From: Acidobacteriota bacterium
GTDB taxonomy: Bacteria > Acidobacteriota > Thermoanaerobaculia > Multivoradales > JBCCEF01
Assembly: GCA_039030395.1 (NCBI GenBank)
Contig: JBCCEF010000019.1
Span: 36,507 to 100,506, forward strand
Direction of reading: 5' to 3'
Length of the DNA: 64,000 nucleotides
A program made the translations under genes and the position numbers. Positions 54,389 to 62,308 of this stretch are shown here, piece by piece. The number at the start of each line of letters is the position of its first letter. Positions within the stretch are counted from its first letter, which is position 1. The notes beneath the pieces were generated by a model. It did not search any database, was not told the DNA's origin, and worked only from the letters and a program-made list of their open reading frames with translations.

Positions 54389-56074
54389 CTAGCGGCAGAT
54401 CGCTCCGCCGTCCGACCGGTAGCCCGGTTCGAGCTGGAGAAACTGCACCTTGGATGGATCCTGCCCGTGCTCGGCGAGCCACTGGGTCAGGGTCCAGCGC
54501 ACGTGGCGGCGAATCCAGCGGCGATCGGTCTTGGCCGGCCAGAGATCGTCCGGCCAGTCCGGCGGAATCTGGCCGGAGTAGCCGTTGACGGAGGGAATTC
54601 CGGCTCGCTCGCCGGCCCACATGGCGTCGATGTGGAGTAGCCAGTTCGGTGCGTGGCCGCCGTTCTGGGTCAAGTAGAAGGCTTCGACCTCGGGATTGAT
54701 CCGAGCGACGATGGAGTCCACCATCTCCCCCTCGCGCAGGGCGTCGGAGGTCAGCGCGGTGCCTTTCTGCTCCAGGCAGCACAGCAGTGCGATTGCGAAG
54801 ACGGCGAGGCGCTCTCGACCGCGCACCCGATCCACCAGCCAGGCGATGGCGAAGGCCGCCAGTAAGGGCAGAATGAACATGCCGATGCGGCTGACGGCGC
54901 GCATTGCCGAAACCCCCGGCACCACTTCGAAGAGGACTCGCCAGATCGATGCTTTGTGGCCGAAGAAAAGCGTCGTCGAGAGCACCAGAACCACCCCGGT
55001 GACGGCGAGCAACTGCATCGCCGGGAGGTGACGAGAGCGCCAGTAGATCGCGAGGGTGACCAGAGTGGTGACGAAACCGATGCCGATCGCCTGTTCGAGC
55101 GGCGCGCCCAGCCACGAAAAGGGTGGCGCCTCGATCATCCAACCGTAGATGTCGCTGAACGGGCTGACGAAAATCCAACTGATCGGTCGCGGGATATAGC
55201 CCGCGATGGCGTCCCAAGAGCGGTAGCCGACCTCCGACGCCGCGGCCAGATAGTGACGCATCCAGGGCACGAGCAGCAGGGCCGAGGCTGCGGCCCCGGC
55301 GAGAAGATACCCGACATCGCGCCGGAGGGACTGCAACAGCGGTCGCCGGAAGGCGCCCATCGTCAGGGCGCAGAGCGTCAGCACGGCGAGGCTCAGCAGC
55401 CAGAAAGCGCCGGTGTAGAAGGCTCCGTAGAGCTGCGCGACGGTCGCTAGGGCCATCACCCCTATGGCCCGGCGGCGCACGCGATCGTCGCCCGTCTCCT
55501 GAGCCCGGACCAGGTTCTGCCCGTAGCGCAGGACCGCCCAAATGCCGACCAGCACGAAGAACATCGGCATCAGCTGAGAGTGGCCGATCTGATTCAGGCG
55601 GGAGATGGGGAAGGCGATCAAATAGGCGCCGAGAGCGGCGGGCAGGCGCCCGACCCCGACGGCCCGGCGCAGCAACAGGAACGCGACCGCGAAGTTGAGG
55701 CCGAGCATGGTCACCAGCCAGCCCCAGTGGGCACTGTCCGGCGAGGCCCCGAGGGCACGGTAAAGCCAGTAGGGCGGGGCGAAGGTGAGTAGGAAGTCTG
55801 TGTAGGCGTAGCTATTTTCGCCCACCGGAAAAAAGATCGGTAGATCCCACAGCACTTCGTGCCGCGGTTCGCCGGTCAGCCAGCCCCAGGTGTGTTCGAG
55901 GAGGAAATGGTTCAGGCGGTTGTCGCCGCAGTCGCCGGGCACCCGCCGCAGGCCGCCGAGCATTGTGCGAGGGAGGGCCAGGAAGAGGGCGAGGACGGCC
56001 AGGAAAACGGAAAGCAGCCCGTCCGTCCACAGGATTCGGTGACCCGCTCGGGGCGCTGGCTCCCTCCTCGTCAT
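54389..56074 (-). CDS. Polytopic membrane protein, GT-C glycosyltransferase-like
   Basis: 561 aa from ATG 56074; a TTG at 56128 is an alternative start. It has about eleven hydrophobic helices. The first extracytoplasmic loop follows helix 1 and contains VPGDCGDNRLNHFLLEHTW, and further loops carry FFPVGENSYAYTDFLL and SRLNQIGHSQLMPMFF. A ~120-residue soluble C-terminus follows. The topology and acidic first loop resemble GT-C enzymes of the PMT/YfhO type that transfer sugars from polyprenyl phosphates. No specific activity can be given. It is convergent with the barrel-protein gene. Confidence 0.7.
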   Translation of the reverse strand: MTRREPAPRAGHRILWTDGLLSVFLAVLALFLALPRTMLGGLRRVPGDCGDNRLNHFLLEHTWGWLTGEPRHEVLWDLPIFFPVGENSYAYTDFLLTFAPPYWLYRALGASPDSAHWGWLVTMLGLNFAVAFLLLRRAVGVGRLPAALGAYLIAFPISRLNQIGHSQLMPMFFVLVGIWAVLRYGQNLVRAQETGDDRVRRRAIGVMALATVAQLYGAFYTGAFWLLSLAVLTLCALTMGAFRRPLLQSLRRDVGYLLAGAAASALLLVPWMRHYLAAASEVGYRSWDAIAGYIPRPISWIFVSPFSDIYGWMIEAPPFSWLGAPLEQAIGIGFVTTLVTLAIYWRSRHLPAMQLLAVTGVVLVLSTTLFFGHKASIWRVLFEVVPGVSAMRAVSRIGMFILPLLAAFAIAWLVDRVRGRERLAVFAIALLCCLEQKGTALTSDALREGEMVDSIVARINPEVEAFYLTQNGGHAPNWLLHIDAMWAGERAGIPSVNGYSGQIPPDWPDDLWPAKTDRRWIRRHVRWTLTQWLAEHGQDPSKVQFLQLEPGYRSDGGAICR

Positions 56075-56292
56075 GGTGGCGGTCTCGCTCGTCAGAATTC
56101 CGTTGCAGGCCCGGCGCCGCCGGATCAAAGGGGGCTAGCTACAGCTCACTTCGAAGACTATCAGCACCGAGGGCATCGTCACCCTTTCGGGCGATGCGGA
56201 AGACGGCTGGCGCGGCGACCGGGAGTTCGTGTTGGACCGCTAGCCGGACCTTCGGCAGCGGGCGGCGCCTCTGGTAGATTGCATCCTCCACG

Positions 56293-56880
56293 ATGCGCAA
56301 ATTCGTCTCCCGAGGTGGCCTCAAGCTGGACCACGCCCTCGACCACTTCGAGCTGAGCGTCGCAGGCCTCTTGTGCGCCGATTTCGGCTGTAGCACCGGA
56401 GGTTTCACCGACTGCCTGTTGCAGCGCGGCGCCCGGCGGGTGATCGCCCTCGATACGGGCTACGGGGTGCTGGACTACTCCTTGCGCATCGACGGCCGCG
56501 TGGAGGTGCGTGAGCGCTCCAACGTTCTCCACGCCCCACCGCCGGATGAGAATGTGGATCTGGTGGTGTCGGACCTCTCCTGGACCCGCCAGTCGGTCGC
56601 CGTCGAGGTGGCGCGCCGCTGGTTGGGCCAGGGGGGGCGCCACATCTCGCTGATCAAGCCGCACTACGAGATCGAGCCGGACGAGAAGAAGCTCCTCCGC
56701 AAGGGCGTCTTGCCGCCGGAGGAGTCGGAACGCATTTTCCGCCGGGTGGTCGGGCAACTCGGCGACAGCGGTGTCGAGGTGCTCTCGACGGTCCGCTCTC
56801 CCATTGCGGGCGGCGGATCCCGCAGCGGCAAGGGCAACGTCGAATACCTCGCCCTGCTGGCCTTTCCCGCGGCGGAGTGA
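56293..56880 (+). CDS. TlyA/FtsJ-type RNA 2'-O-methyltransferase lacking the S4 domain
   Basis: 195 aa, about 60-70 shorter than TlyA because the N-terminal S4 RNA-binding domain is absent. It begins at the TlyA methyltransferase motif FVSRGGLKLDHAL. The SAM site is CADFGCSTGGFTDCLL. The K-D-K-E set of this fold can be placed at SRGGLK (Lys), VVSDLSW (Asp), LIKPHYE (Lys) and GNVEYL (Glu). TlyA methylates C1409 of 16S and C1920 of 23S rRNA. The target here may differ without the S4 domain. The next gene starts 3 bp later, and a KamB/NpmA-like gene follows that. Confidence 0.85.
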   Translation: MRKFVSRGGLKLDHALDHFELSVAGLLCADFGCSTGGFTDCLLQRGARRVIALDTGYGVLDYSLRIDGRVEVRERSNVLHAPPPDENVDLVVSDLSWTRQSVAVEVARRWLGQGGRHISLIKPHYEIEPDEKKLLRKGVLPPEESERIFRRVVGQLGDSGVEVLSTVRSPIAGGGSRSGKGNVEYLALLAFPAAE

Positions 56881-56883
56881 ACG

Positions 56884-58107
56884 ATGATCGTGCGCTTTAG
56901 CTGCCGCGGACACTCCAATATCCGGGCGACCCACCACAAAACCCTCGAAGTCACTCGCGACCCCGAGATCACTCCGCGGGCGACGTGCGTGGTCGGCGTG
57001 GCGGCGGACTTCGATCCCCTTGCCGTTGCCCGCCTGCGGGGCAGAGTGCGCATGCGCATGCGCCTGCGGCAAGGATCGCATCGTGCCGAAATCGTGGGCA
57101 CCGTTTCGCCCTTCGTCGGCGTGCGGCCGTCCCTGGTCTTCCGCCTGAGTGACCAGATCTTCGGCAACACCTTCGCGAGCGGCGCGAGCCGGGCCGCCAG
57201 TCACCTCGACCGGGGCCTGGCGGCCGTCCTCCAGGATTCGGAGTCGGTGCTGGAGGTGGTGATCGAAGAAGTGGGGGAGCCGTCCATTGCCGGCGCGCTG
57301 TCCCTACTCGTTCTGCCGCATCCCAGGCGGGCGGCCCTGGCTCCCGAACCTGCCGAGCGCCTGCGGGCGGTGGACGCCTTGGCCGCGCCGGATCCCAATG
57401 ATCTCGTTGAGTTGATCGCGGAACTGCAAGGTCCGGCCGAAGGCCTGCCGTTTGCCGAGCGAAAAAGGGGCGCTCTGCTCGAACGCTTGAAGACCGGGAA
57501 AAGGCTCGCCGTGGTCGTGCCGGATACGGACGACGCCGGTCTACGGCCATTCGTTCGGCAGGCGGTGCAGGCCGGCATCCCCGTCAGCCCGCTCGGCGGC
57601 GTGGCGCCGTCCCTCACCACCCTCTGGGTTGCCGCCTTCGAGGGCACCGACTGGGCTGTCGAGGAGCAGCCGCAACGGCGTCCGCAGCGCTTTCGGCGCC
57701 GCCTCCAGGGGATGGGGCGGTCGCCGACGCCCTGTGTCTTCCGTCGCGTCGAGATCTCCGCCGAAGCGGTGTGCGCGGCGGTGCTGGAGACCCTCGGCGA
57801 TCGATCGATCTGTCTGGCCCAGGGGTGGGGAAGCCGGGACGAACGCTACCTGCGCGGCAGCGCCGGCGCCATGGATGCCGGAGATCTCGCCCGCTTTCGT
57901 GCGGCCGATCCGCTGATCGTGGCGGTGGACGGAGATCGCTCGGACGAAGGCGACGTGCCGGCGACCCTGCTGCGCGCGCTGCTCGAAGGAGGCGCCTCAG
58001 TGCGGAGTCTGAGCCGTGCCCTGGAGGCCGAGACCGGCTGGCCGCGCCGCCGCGCCTACGAATGGGTCCAGCGGCTGGCGGACGAATCCGTCGCCGGAGA
58101 GGATTGA
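56884..58107 (+). CDS. DUF371 domain fused to an RsmI-like region
   Basis: 407 aa. Residues 1-~140 (FSCRGHSNIRATHHKTLEVT, then ITPRATCVVGVAADFD) match the pattern of DUF371, a domain I know mainly from archaea. After a linker, residues about 145-330 resemble RsmI, the tetrapyrrole-methylase-fold enzyme that 2'-O-methylates C1402 of 16S rRNA. The supporting parts are GKRLAVVVPDTDDAGLRPF, VRQAVQAGIPVSPLGGVAPS, and the later RSICLAQGWGSRDERYLRGS, which recalls the RELTKLHEE motif. The C-terminal ~70 residues look like a helical tail. The RsmI assignment is by eye and some motif positions diverge, so catalysis is uncertain. Confidence 0.65.
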   Translation: MIVRFSCRGHSNIRATHHKTLEVTRDPEITPRATCVVGVAADFDPLAVARLRGRVRMRMRLRQGSHRAEIVGTVSPFVGVRPSLVFRLSDQIFGNTFASGASRAASHLDRGLAAVLQDSESVLEVVIEEVGEPSIAGALSLLVLPHPRRAALAPEPAERLRAVDALAAPDPNDLVELIAELQGPAEGLPFAERKRGALLERLKTGKRLAVVVPDTDDAGLRPFVRQAVQAGIPVSPLGGVAPSLTTLWVAAFEGTDWAVEEQPQRRPQRFRRRLQGMGRSPTPCVFRRVEISAEAVCAAVLETLGDRSICLAQGWGSRDERYLRGSAGAMDAGDLARFRAADPLIVAVDGDRSDEGDVPATLLRALLEGGASVRSLSRALEAETGWPRRRAYEWVQRLADESVAGED

Positions 58108-58116
58108 CGTTCGAGT

Positions 58117-58764
58117 ATGAAGGTCGTCGTCGGCAAGAAGGTCCACTTGATGGACCGTGAGGAGGTCACCGAACGGGCCGCGCCCTTTGAGGAGGTGCTG
58201 GTCGATCTCGGTACCGGCGACGGCCGGTTCGTCCTCGGTTGGGCGAGAGACCATCCGGAGACCCTGGCCATCGGCCTGGACGCGGTGCAGGACGCCATGC
58301 GCGACACCTCCCGCCGCGCTGCCGCCAAGGCCGCCCGCGGCGGCGCCGCCAACGCCCTATTCGTGGTGGCCTCGGCCGAGGACCTGCCGCCGGAACTGAC
58401 CGGCTTGGCGAGCCACGTCACCATCAACTTTCCCTGGGGCTCTCTGCTGCGCGGCGTCGTCGCCGCCGAGCCCTGGCTGCTCCAAGGCCTCACCGGCCTG
58501 GCCCGCCCCGGCGCCCGGTTCACGGCGCTGGTCAACTACTCCGTGTTCCAGGATGACGACTATCGGGAGCGTCTTGGTATGCCACCCCTCGACCTGATGG
58601 CCTCCGGTGAGGAGTTCAAGGAGGCCTGGCGCCGGCAGGGCCTTCTGCTGGAGCAGAGCGCTCTACTGCGAAAGAACGTCCCTCACCGAACCTCTTGGGG
58701 CCAGCGGCTGGTCAAGGGTTCGGACCGATCGACCCTTTTGTTGACCGGAACGATCTCGAAGTGA
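58117..58764 (+). CDS. 16S rRNA (adenine-1408-N1)-methyltransferase, KamB/NpmA family
   Basis: 215 aa, the same length class as NpmA and KamB. It aligns with NpmA along its whole length with almost identical numbering as I recall it. Asp30 and Gly32-Gly34-Asp35-Gly36 lie in VLVDLGTGDGR (SAM site), Glu88 in SAEDLP, and Trp107 in FPWGSLL. Trp194 in TSWGQRL corresponds to the second base-stacking Trp, and Arg204 follows. In these enzymes the Trp pair clamps flipped A1408, and methylation blocks kanamycin- and apramycin-type aminoglycosides. It may give intrinsic resistance or be part of a decoding-site modification set with the two genes before it. Confidence 0.88.
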   Translation: MKVVVGKKVHLMDREEVTERAAPFEEVLVDLGTGDGRFVLGWARDHPETLAIGLDAVQDAMRDTSRRAAAKAARGGAANALFVVASAEDLPPELTGLASHVTINFPWGSLLRGVVAAEPWLLQGLTGLARPGARFTALVNYSVFQDDDYRERLGMPPLDLMASGEEFKEAWRRQGLLLEQSALLRKNVPHRTSWGQRLVKGSDRSTLLLTGTISK

Positions 58765-58779
58765 TCGGTCAAACTTTTT
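58741..58779 (+). terminator. Candidate terminator after the KamB-like gene
   Basis: Arms ttgaccg (58741-58747) and cggtcaa (58766-58772), with gatc pairing inside, are followed by acttttt. The left arm lies within the last codons of the gene. The only hairpin in this region with a T-rich tail. Confidence 0.45.
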
Positions 58780-58905
58780 AGATACCATTGCGCCTGAGCC
58801 GGAACGGTCGGCGGCGAAGGGGGACCACGCAGATGCCGTCCTCATCCTGCGGTCCGAAGAAGCTCGATACATCACCATCCCACCGGAGAGGAATTTTCGC
58901 GCGCC

Positions 58906-60447
58906 ATGACGGATGCATCGCAGGTCACCTTGTTCAACAGCATGACCCGCAAGCTCGAGCCCTTCGAGCCTCTGCGCGAGGACGGTGTGCGCATCTATAC
59001 CTGCGGCCCGACGGTCTACAACTACGCCCACCTCGGCAACCTGCGCGCCTATGTCTTCGGAGACACCTTGCGCAGAGTCCTACAGTGGAAGGGCTTCGAT
59101 GTCGTCCACGTCATCAACATCACCGATGTCGGACATCTCACCAGCGACGCCGACGAAGGCGAGGACAAAGTCGAAGTCGCCGCCCGCCGCGCCAACCGAT
59201 CCGCCTACGAGATCACGAACTACTACACCGATGCCTACTTCGCCGACCTGAAGCTGCTCGGAATTCGCCCGGCGGCCATGTATCCGCGCGCGACGGAGCA
59301 CATTCAGGAGATGATCGCCTTCGTCCAGGATCTGGCCGACAAGGGACTGACCTACGAGATCGAAGACGGCCTCTACTTCGACACCAGCAAGGTGGCGGAC
59401 TACGGGGCCCTGGGAGCCCTCAACCTCGAAGCGCAGCAGCACGGCAGCCGAGTGGCAGCCCATCAAGACAAGCGGCAGCCGTGGGATTTCTGCCTCTGGC
59501 GGCGCTCCCCACCAGACCAGCGACGCCTGATGGAGTGGGAGAGTCCCTGGGGCCGCGGCTTCCCCGGATGGCATCTCGAATGCTCCGTCATGAGCCACAA
59601 ATACCTGGACTTCCCTTTCGACATCCACACCGGCGGGGTGGACCACCGACAGGTCCATCACTGCAACGAGATCGCCCAGAACCAGGGCTACCAGAACGAC
59701 GACGGCAGCGGCGTCAACTACTGGCTGCACTGCGAGTTTCTGGTGATGCGCGAAGAGAAGATGTCCAAGAGCAAGGGCAACTTCTGGCGCCTGCAGACGC
59801 TGCTCGACAAGGGCGTCCATCCCTTGGTCTACCGCTTCTTTCTGCTCCAGGCCACCTACCGCACCCAGCTCGAGTTCTCGAAGGAAGGACTGGTCGCCGC
59901 CCGCACCGGTTTCGACCGCATCGTCCGCCGTCTCCGGGGCCTCCTCGAGCGAACGGGGGACGAGGGCCGCCAACTTGCCGACCTCTCAGCGGAAGCCGAA
60001 TCGACCACCGGCGGCTCCTTCGGTTACCTGCGCGAACTCTACGAACAGGAACTCGACGGCGGTGCCGCCGAGGCACTCGAACGCTTCGATCAAGCGGTTT
60101 CCGAAGACCTCGGCACCCCAAGAGGCATCGCCGTTTTGACCTCCGTCGTGGCCGACCCAGAGATCAGCGACCTGGACAAACTTCGCCTCGTCGGAACCTT
60201 CGACCTGGTCCTCGGGTTGCGCCTGCTCACGATCGAGCCCGAAGAACTGAACATCCGTCCCGACGATGCCGAGCTCACCAACGAGCAGATCGAAGCCTTG
60301 ATCGCCGAGCGCAAAGAAGCGCGCCAAAGCAAAGACTGGAGCCGTGCTGACGAACTGCGCGACGAGCTCGCCGCAGCGAAAGTCCTGGTGAAAGACGACC
60401 GCGACGCCGGCGAGACCGTCTGGATGTGGAAACCGGACCTCGATTAG
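58906..60447 (+). CDS. cysS: Cysteinyl-tRNA synthetase CysS
   Basis: 513 aa. Class I synthetase motifs of CysRS: TCGPTVYNYAHLGNLRAYVF (the HIGH-type HLGN and the first zinc Cys), the zinc ligands LECSVMS and HHCNEIAQ, WLHCEFL, and the KMSKS loop KMSKSKGNFW. The C-terminal helical domain ends in RADELRDELAA, typical of the anticodon-binding part. A GGAGAGGA site precedes the ATG. The gene follows the rRNA-modification genes but is separated by a candidate terminator and a 141-bp gap. Its TAG stop is followed by caggtggc, a remnant of the dispersed repeat. Confidence 0.97.
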   Translation: MTDASQVTLFNSMTRKLEPFEPLREDGVRIYTCGPTVYNYAHLGNLRAYVFGDTLRRVLQWKGFDVVHVINITDVGHLTSDADEGEDKVEVAARRANRSAYEITNYYTDAYFADLKLLGIRPAAMYPRATEHIQEMIAFVQDLADKGLTYEIEDGLYFDTSKVADYGALGALNLEAQQHGSRVAAHQDKRQPWDFCLWRRSPPDQRRLMEWESPWGRGFPGWHLECSVMSHKYLDFPFDIHTGGVDHRQVHHCNEIAQNQGYQNDDGSGVNYWLHCEFLVMREEKMSKSKGNFWRLQTLLDKGVHPLVYRFFLLQATYRTQLEFSKEGLVAARTGFDRIVRRLRGLLERTGDEGRQLADLSAEAESTTGGSFGYLRELYEQELDGGAAEALERFDQAVSEDLGTPRGIAVLTSVVADPEISDLDKLRLVGTFDLVLGLRLLTIEPEELNIRPDDAELTNEQIEALIAERKEARQSKDWSRADELRDELAAAKVLVKDDRDAGETVWMWKPDLD

Positions 60448-60583
60448 CAGGTGGCAGGAGAATGGCGAGCGGGCACGCTCGTCGAAAGGCCTACCAACCG
60501 ACGCTGAACTCAATTCCCCCTCGGGCTACATAGCGCCGACGCATGTTGGGTGGGTGATCTAGCTTGTCCCATCAGGGTGCCGT

Positions 60584-61006
60584 TCAGCGGACAGCACGAA
60601 ACGGATTCTCAACGCGGACACCGCCGTAGTCCTCGCCGTCGGTGAGATCCTCGGAAAGGACGACGTCACAGCCGCTCGATCGCGCCGCCTCCAGAATCGC
60701 GGCGTCCCAGTAGGAGATCCCCCAGCGGGCGCGGGTCACGAAGGCAGCCTGTACCACCTCGAGGGTGAGTTCTTGGACGGGGTAGCGACAAAAAGCCTCG
60801 GCGAGCCGAACAGCCTGGTCGTGGCGTAGAGGATTCGGGCGGCTCTCTCGCGTTGCCTGTAGGTAGAACTCCTGAAGCACCTGGACAGAGAGCGCCAGAT
60901 CGCGGCGCCTGAGGACTTCGCGCGCGACCGCGGCTTTGGCCCCCTCGTCTGGAACCGTTGAAACCGCGTAGAGCAGGATGTTGGTGTCAACGAAGAGCAC
61001 GGTCAT
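60584..61006 (-). CDS. PIN-domain ribonuclease toxin, VapC-like
   Basis: 140 aa from ATG 61006 (a GTG at 61018 is possible). PIN-domain acidic residues: Asp in FVDTNILLYA, Glu in VLQEFYLQAT, Asp in WDAAILEAA, and Asp in VLSEDLTDG. The start overlaps the upstream antitoxin gene by 20 bp, the classic VapBC arrangement. VapC toxins cut tRNAs or rRNA when released from the antitoxin. The target is unknown. Confidence 0.92.
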   Translation of the reverse strand: MTVLFVDTNILLYAVSTVPDEGAKAAVAREVLRRRDLALSVQVLQEFYLQATRESRPNPLRHDQAVRLAEAFCRYPVQELTLEVVQAAFVTRARWGISYWDAAILEAARSSGCDVVLSEDLTDGEDYGGVRVENPFRAVR

Positions 61007-61226
61007 GCAGCCGGTCACGATCCAGGCGATCCGAGGCCCGGAAATTCACGATCTCGCCAAGCACTTCATCCTGCTGCAGCAAGAGCCGGTCGAACTCGTC
61101 CTCGGCCGCACTCAGGCTAGAGAGGAACTCAGCCACCAGGGCGCTCAAAGACCGACCCTGCTCGGCCGCCTTGATTCTGGCCTGGCGATAGACCCCGTCG
61201 GGTACAGAGACAGTGACGTTTCGCAT
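60987..61226 (-). CDS. Ribbon-helix-helix antitoxin, VapB-like
   Basis: 79 aa. MRNVTVSVPDGVYRQARIKA, then EQGRSLSALVAEFLSSL, is a ribbon-helix-helix DNA-binding domain. The C-terminal ~40 acidic and basic residues (AEDEFDRLLLQQDEVLG) would wrap the PIN toxin. The promoter region holds a nested inverted repeat just upstream of the ATG, the expected autoregulatory operator. Confidence 0.9.
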   Translation of the reverse strand: MRNVTVSVPDGVYRQARIKAAEQGRSLSALVAEFLSSLSAAEDEFDRLLLQQDEVLGEIVNFRASDRLDRDRLHDRALR

Positions 61227-61228
61227 GC

Positions 61229-61264
61229 GTGATTCTTATCACAGAATCACGGGATCCGTGATTC
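61229..61264. promoter_or_regulatory. Operator of the VapBC operon
   Basis: Three alternating copies of the word gtgattc/gaatcac (61229-61235, 61244-61250, 61258-61264). The last two form a perfect palindrome gaatcacgg-gat-ccgtgattc. It starts 3 bp upstream of the antitoxin ATG and would cover the promoter. Fits conditional cooperative autorepression known for this toxin-antitoxin type. Confidence 0.65.
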
Positions 61265-61275
61265 ACTGGAATCGC

Positions 61276-61662
61276 CTACATCGACTTTCGACCGAAGAAG
61301 ATTCCCAGGGTCAGTCCGAGCAAACCTCCGCAGACGGCACCCGGCGTGCCGTAGTACGTCCCCAAGAACAGATCCACGATCCCCGCGAAGAACTTCCCGA
61401 CCATCGGTCCCACCAGCAATCCGGCGAGGCCACCAACCACTGCATTGCGAATCCGGCGAACGCGCGACCGCTCCTCGATCTCCAGAGTCTCCCGCCGAAG
61501 CTGATCTGCCGTCTCAGAGTGGGCGTTGGGCAGGGCCTCGGCTGCGGCGCGACCCTCTCCGGCCACCAGGAACCCGCAGTGAACACAGCGAGCCGCCGCA
61601 CGGGAGGTCGGTTCGCCGCAATCGGGGCATTTCAAGGACAGGACCACGACGTCAGATCCCAT
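61276..61662 (-). CDS. Zinc-ribbon membrane protein, hypothetical
   Basis: 128 aa from ATG 61662; a longer frame extends upstream to 61815 but looks non-coding. The N-terminal LKCPDCGEPTSRAAARCVHCG is a four-Cys zinc ribbon. A helical charged stretch (ETADQLRRETLEIEERSRVRR) follows, then two glycine-rich membrane segments (AVVGGLAGLLVGPMVGKFFA and GAVCGGLLGLTLGIFF). The glycine-zipper style resembles small membrane-inserted or pore-like proteins. No family named. Confidence 0.7.
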   Translation of the reverse strand: MGSDVVVLSLKCPDCGEPTSRAAARCVHCGFLVAGEGRAAAEALPNAHSETADQLRRETLEIEERSRVRRIRNAVVGGLAGLLVGPMVGKFFAGIVDLFLGTYYGTPGAVCGGLLGLTLGIFFGRKSM

Positions 61663-61830
61663 CAACCGCCCGCGAGGGAAATCGAGGGCTTTGCAGGGGA
61701 AAGAAGGCAGTACCAGGAAGGAGCCTGGGCATCCGCCCCCTGAGTCGGGGGCAGTTCCACCTACTGTCGGGGGAGGTTCTACGAAGGGTCGACCTGAGGG
61801 GAAGTGGGAGGGCACCCCTGGTCGGGCCGG

Positions 61831-62292
61831 CTATCGCGAAACGAGGTAGGTATCCACGAAATCGACGGTCAGGCCATCCTGACCCACATGACGGGCCGCC
61901 TTGGAAACCTGAATCGCCCCGCCGCCCTTGGTCAGCTCCACGGACTCCAGCCGCTGACTAGGCCGCGCATCCAGCGCCGCGAGACTGTCCATCTCGAATA
62001 AGTCCAGCCGCGTCGAATCACCCCGTAGGCCGAAATTCGCCGCCCGGATCCCCAGTACCGGCCCACCCGGCTTCATCTGTACCGTGGCGAACTGTCCTTC
62101 TACGATCAGCACTCGCGACGGCGGCGCAGCAGCCGGATCGATCTCGATCCACACTCCGTCTTTGCCACCCGTGTTGACTCCCGCGAACCACGGTTGATCT
62201 AGCTTCGTACTACCGCTGACGGCGAAGGCCCCGATGACCAGGGCGGAAAAGATAAGGGCAAGAAAAATGCCTCTCGATGCATTGATTTTCAT
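61831..62292 (-). CDS. Small exported or membrane-anchored protein, hypothetical (153 aa)
   Basis: Starts at 62292 with an AGGGGA site. The N-terminus (GIFLALIFSALVIGAFAVSG) is a signal peptide or anchor. The remainder is predicted beta-rich (VWIEIDPAAAPPSRVLIVEG, QFATVQMKPGG, LDLFEMDSLAALDARP). It shares a loose pattern, a V-x-x-G-Q-x-A-T-V strand turn, with the next upstream gene, and lies 16 bp after it, so the two are one operon. Function unknown. Confidence 0.75.
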   Translation of the reverse strand: MKINASRGIFLALIFSALVIGAFAVSGSTKLDQPWFAGVNTGGKDGVWIEIDPAAAPPSRVLIVEGQFATVQMKPGGPVLGIRAANFGLRGDSTRLDLFEMDSLAALDARPSQRLESVELTKGGGAIQVSKAARHVGQDGLTVDFVDTYLVSR

Positions 62293-62308
62293 CGTTGGAT
62301 TCCCCTGG

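Noticed and set aside
58765-58905. T-box leader upstream of cysS
   Set aside because: No T-box consensus, no specifier hairpin and only 141 bp of leader; ordinary start region.
61663-61815. N-terminal extension of the zinc-ribbon protein to 61815
   Set aside because: The extra residues are Pro/Gly-rich without pattern, and the zinc ribbon begins naturally after ATG 61662.
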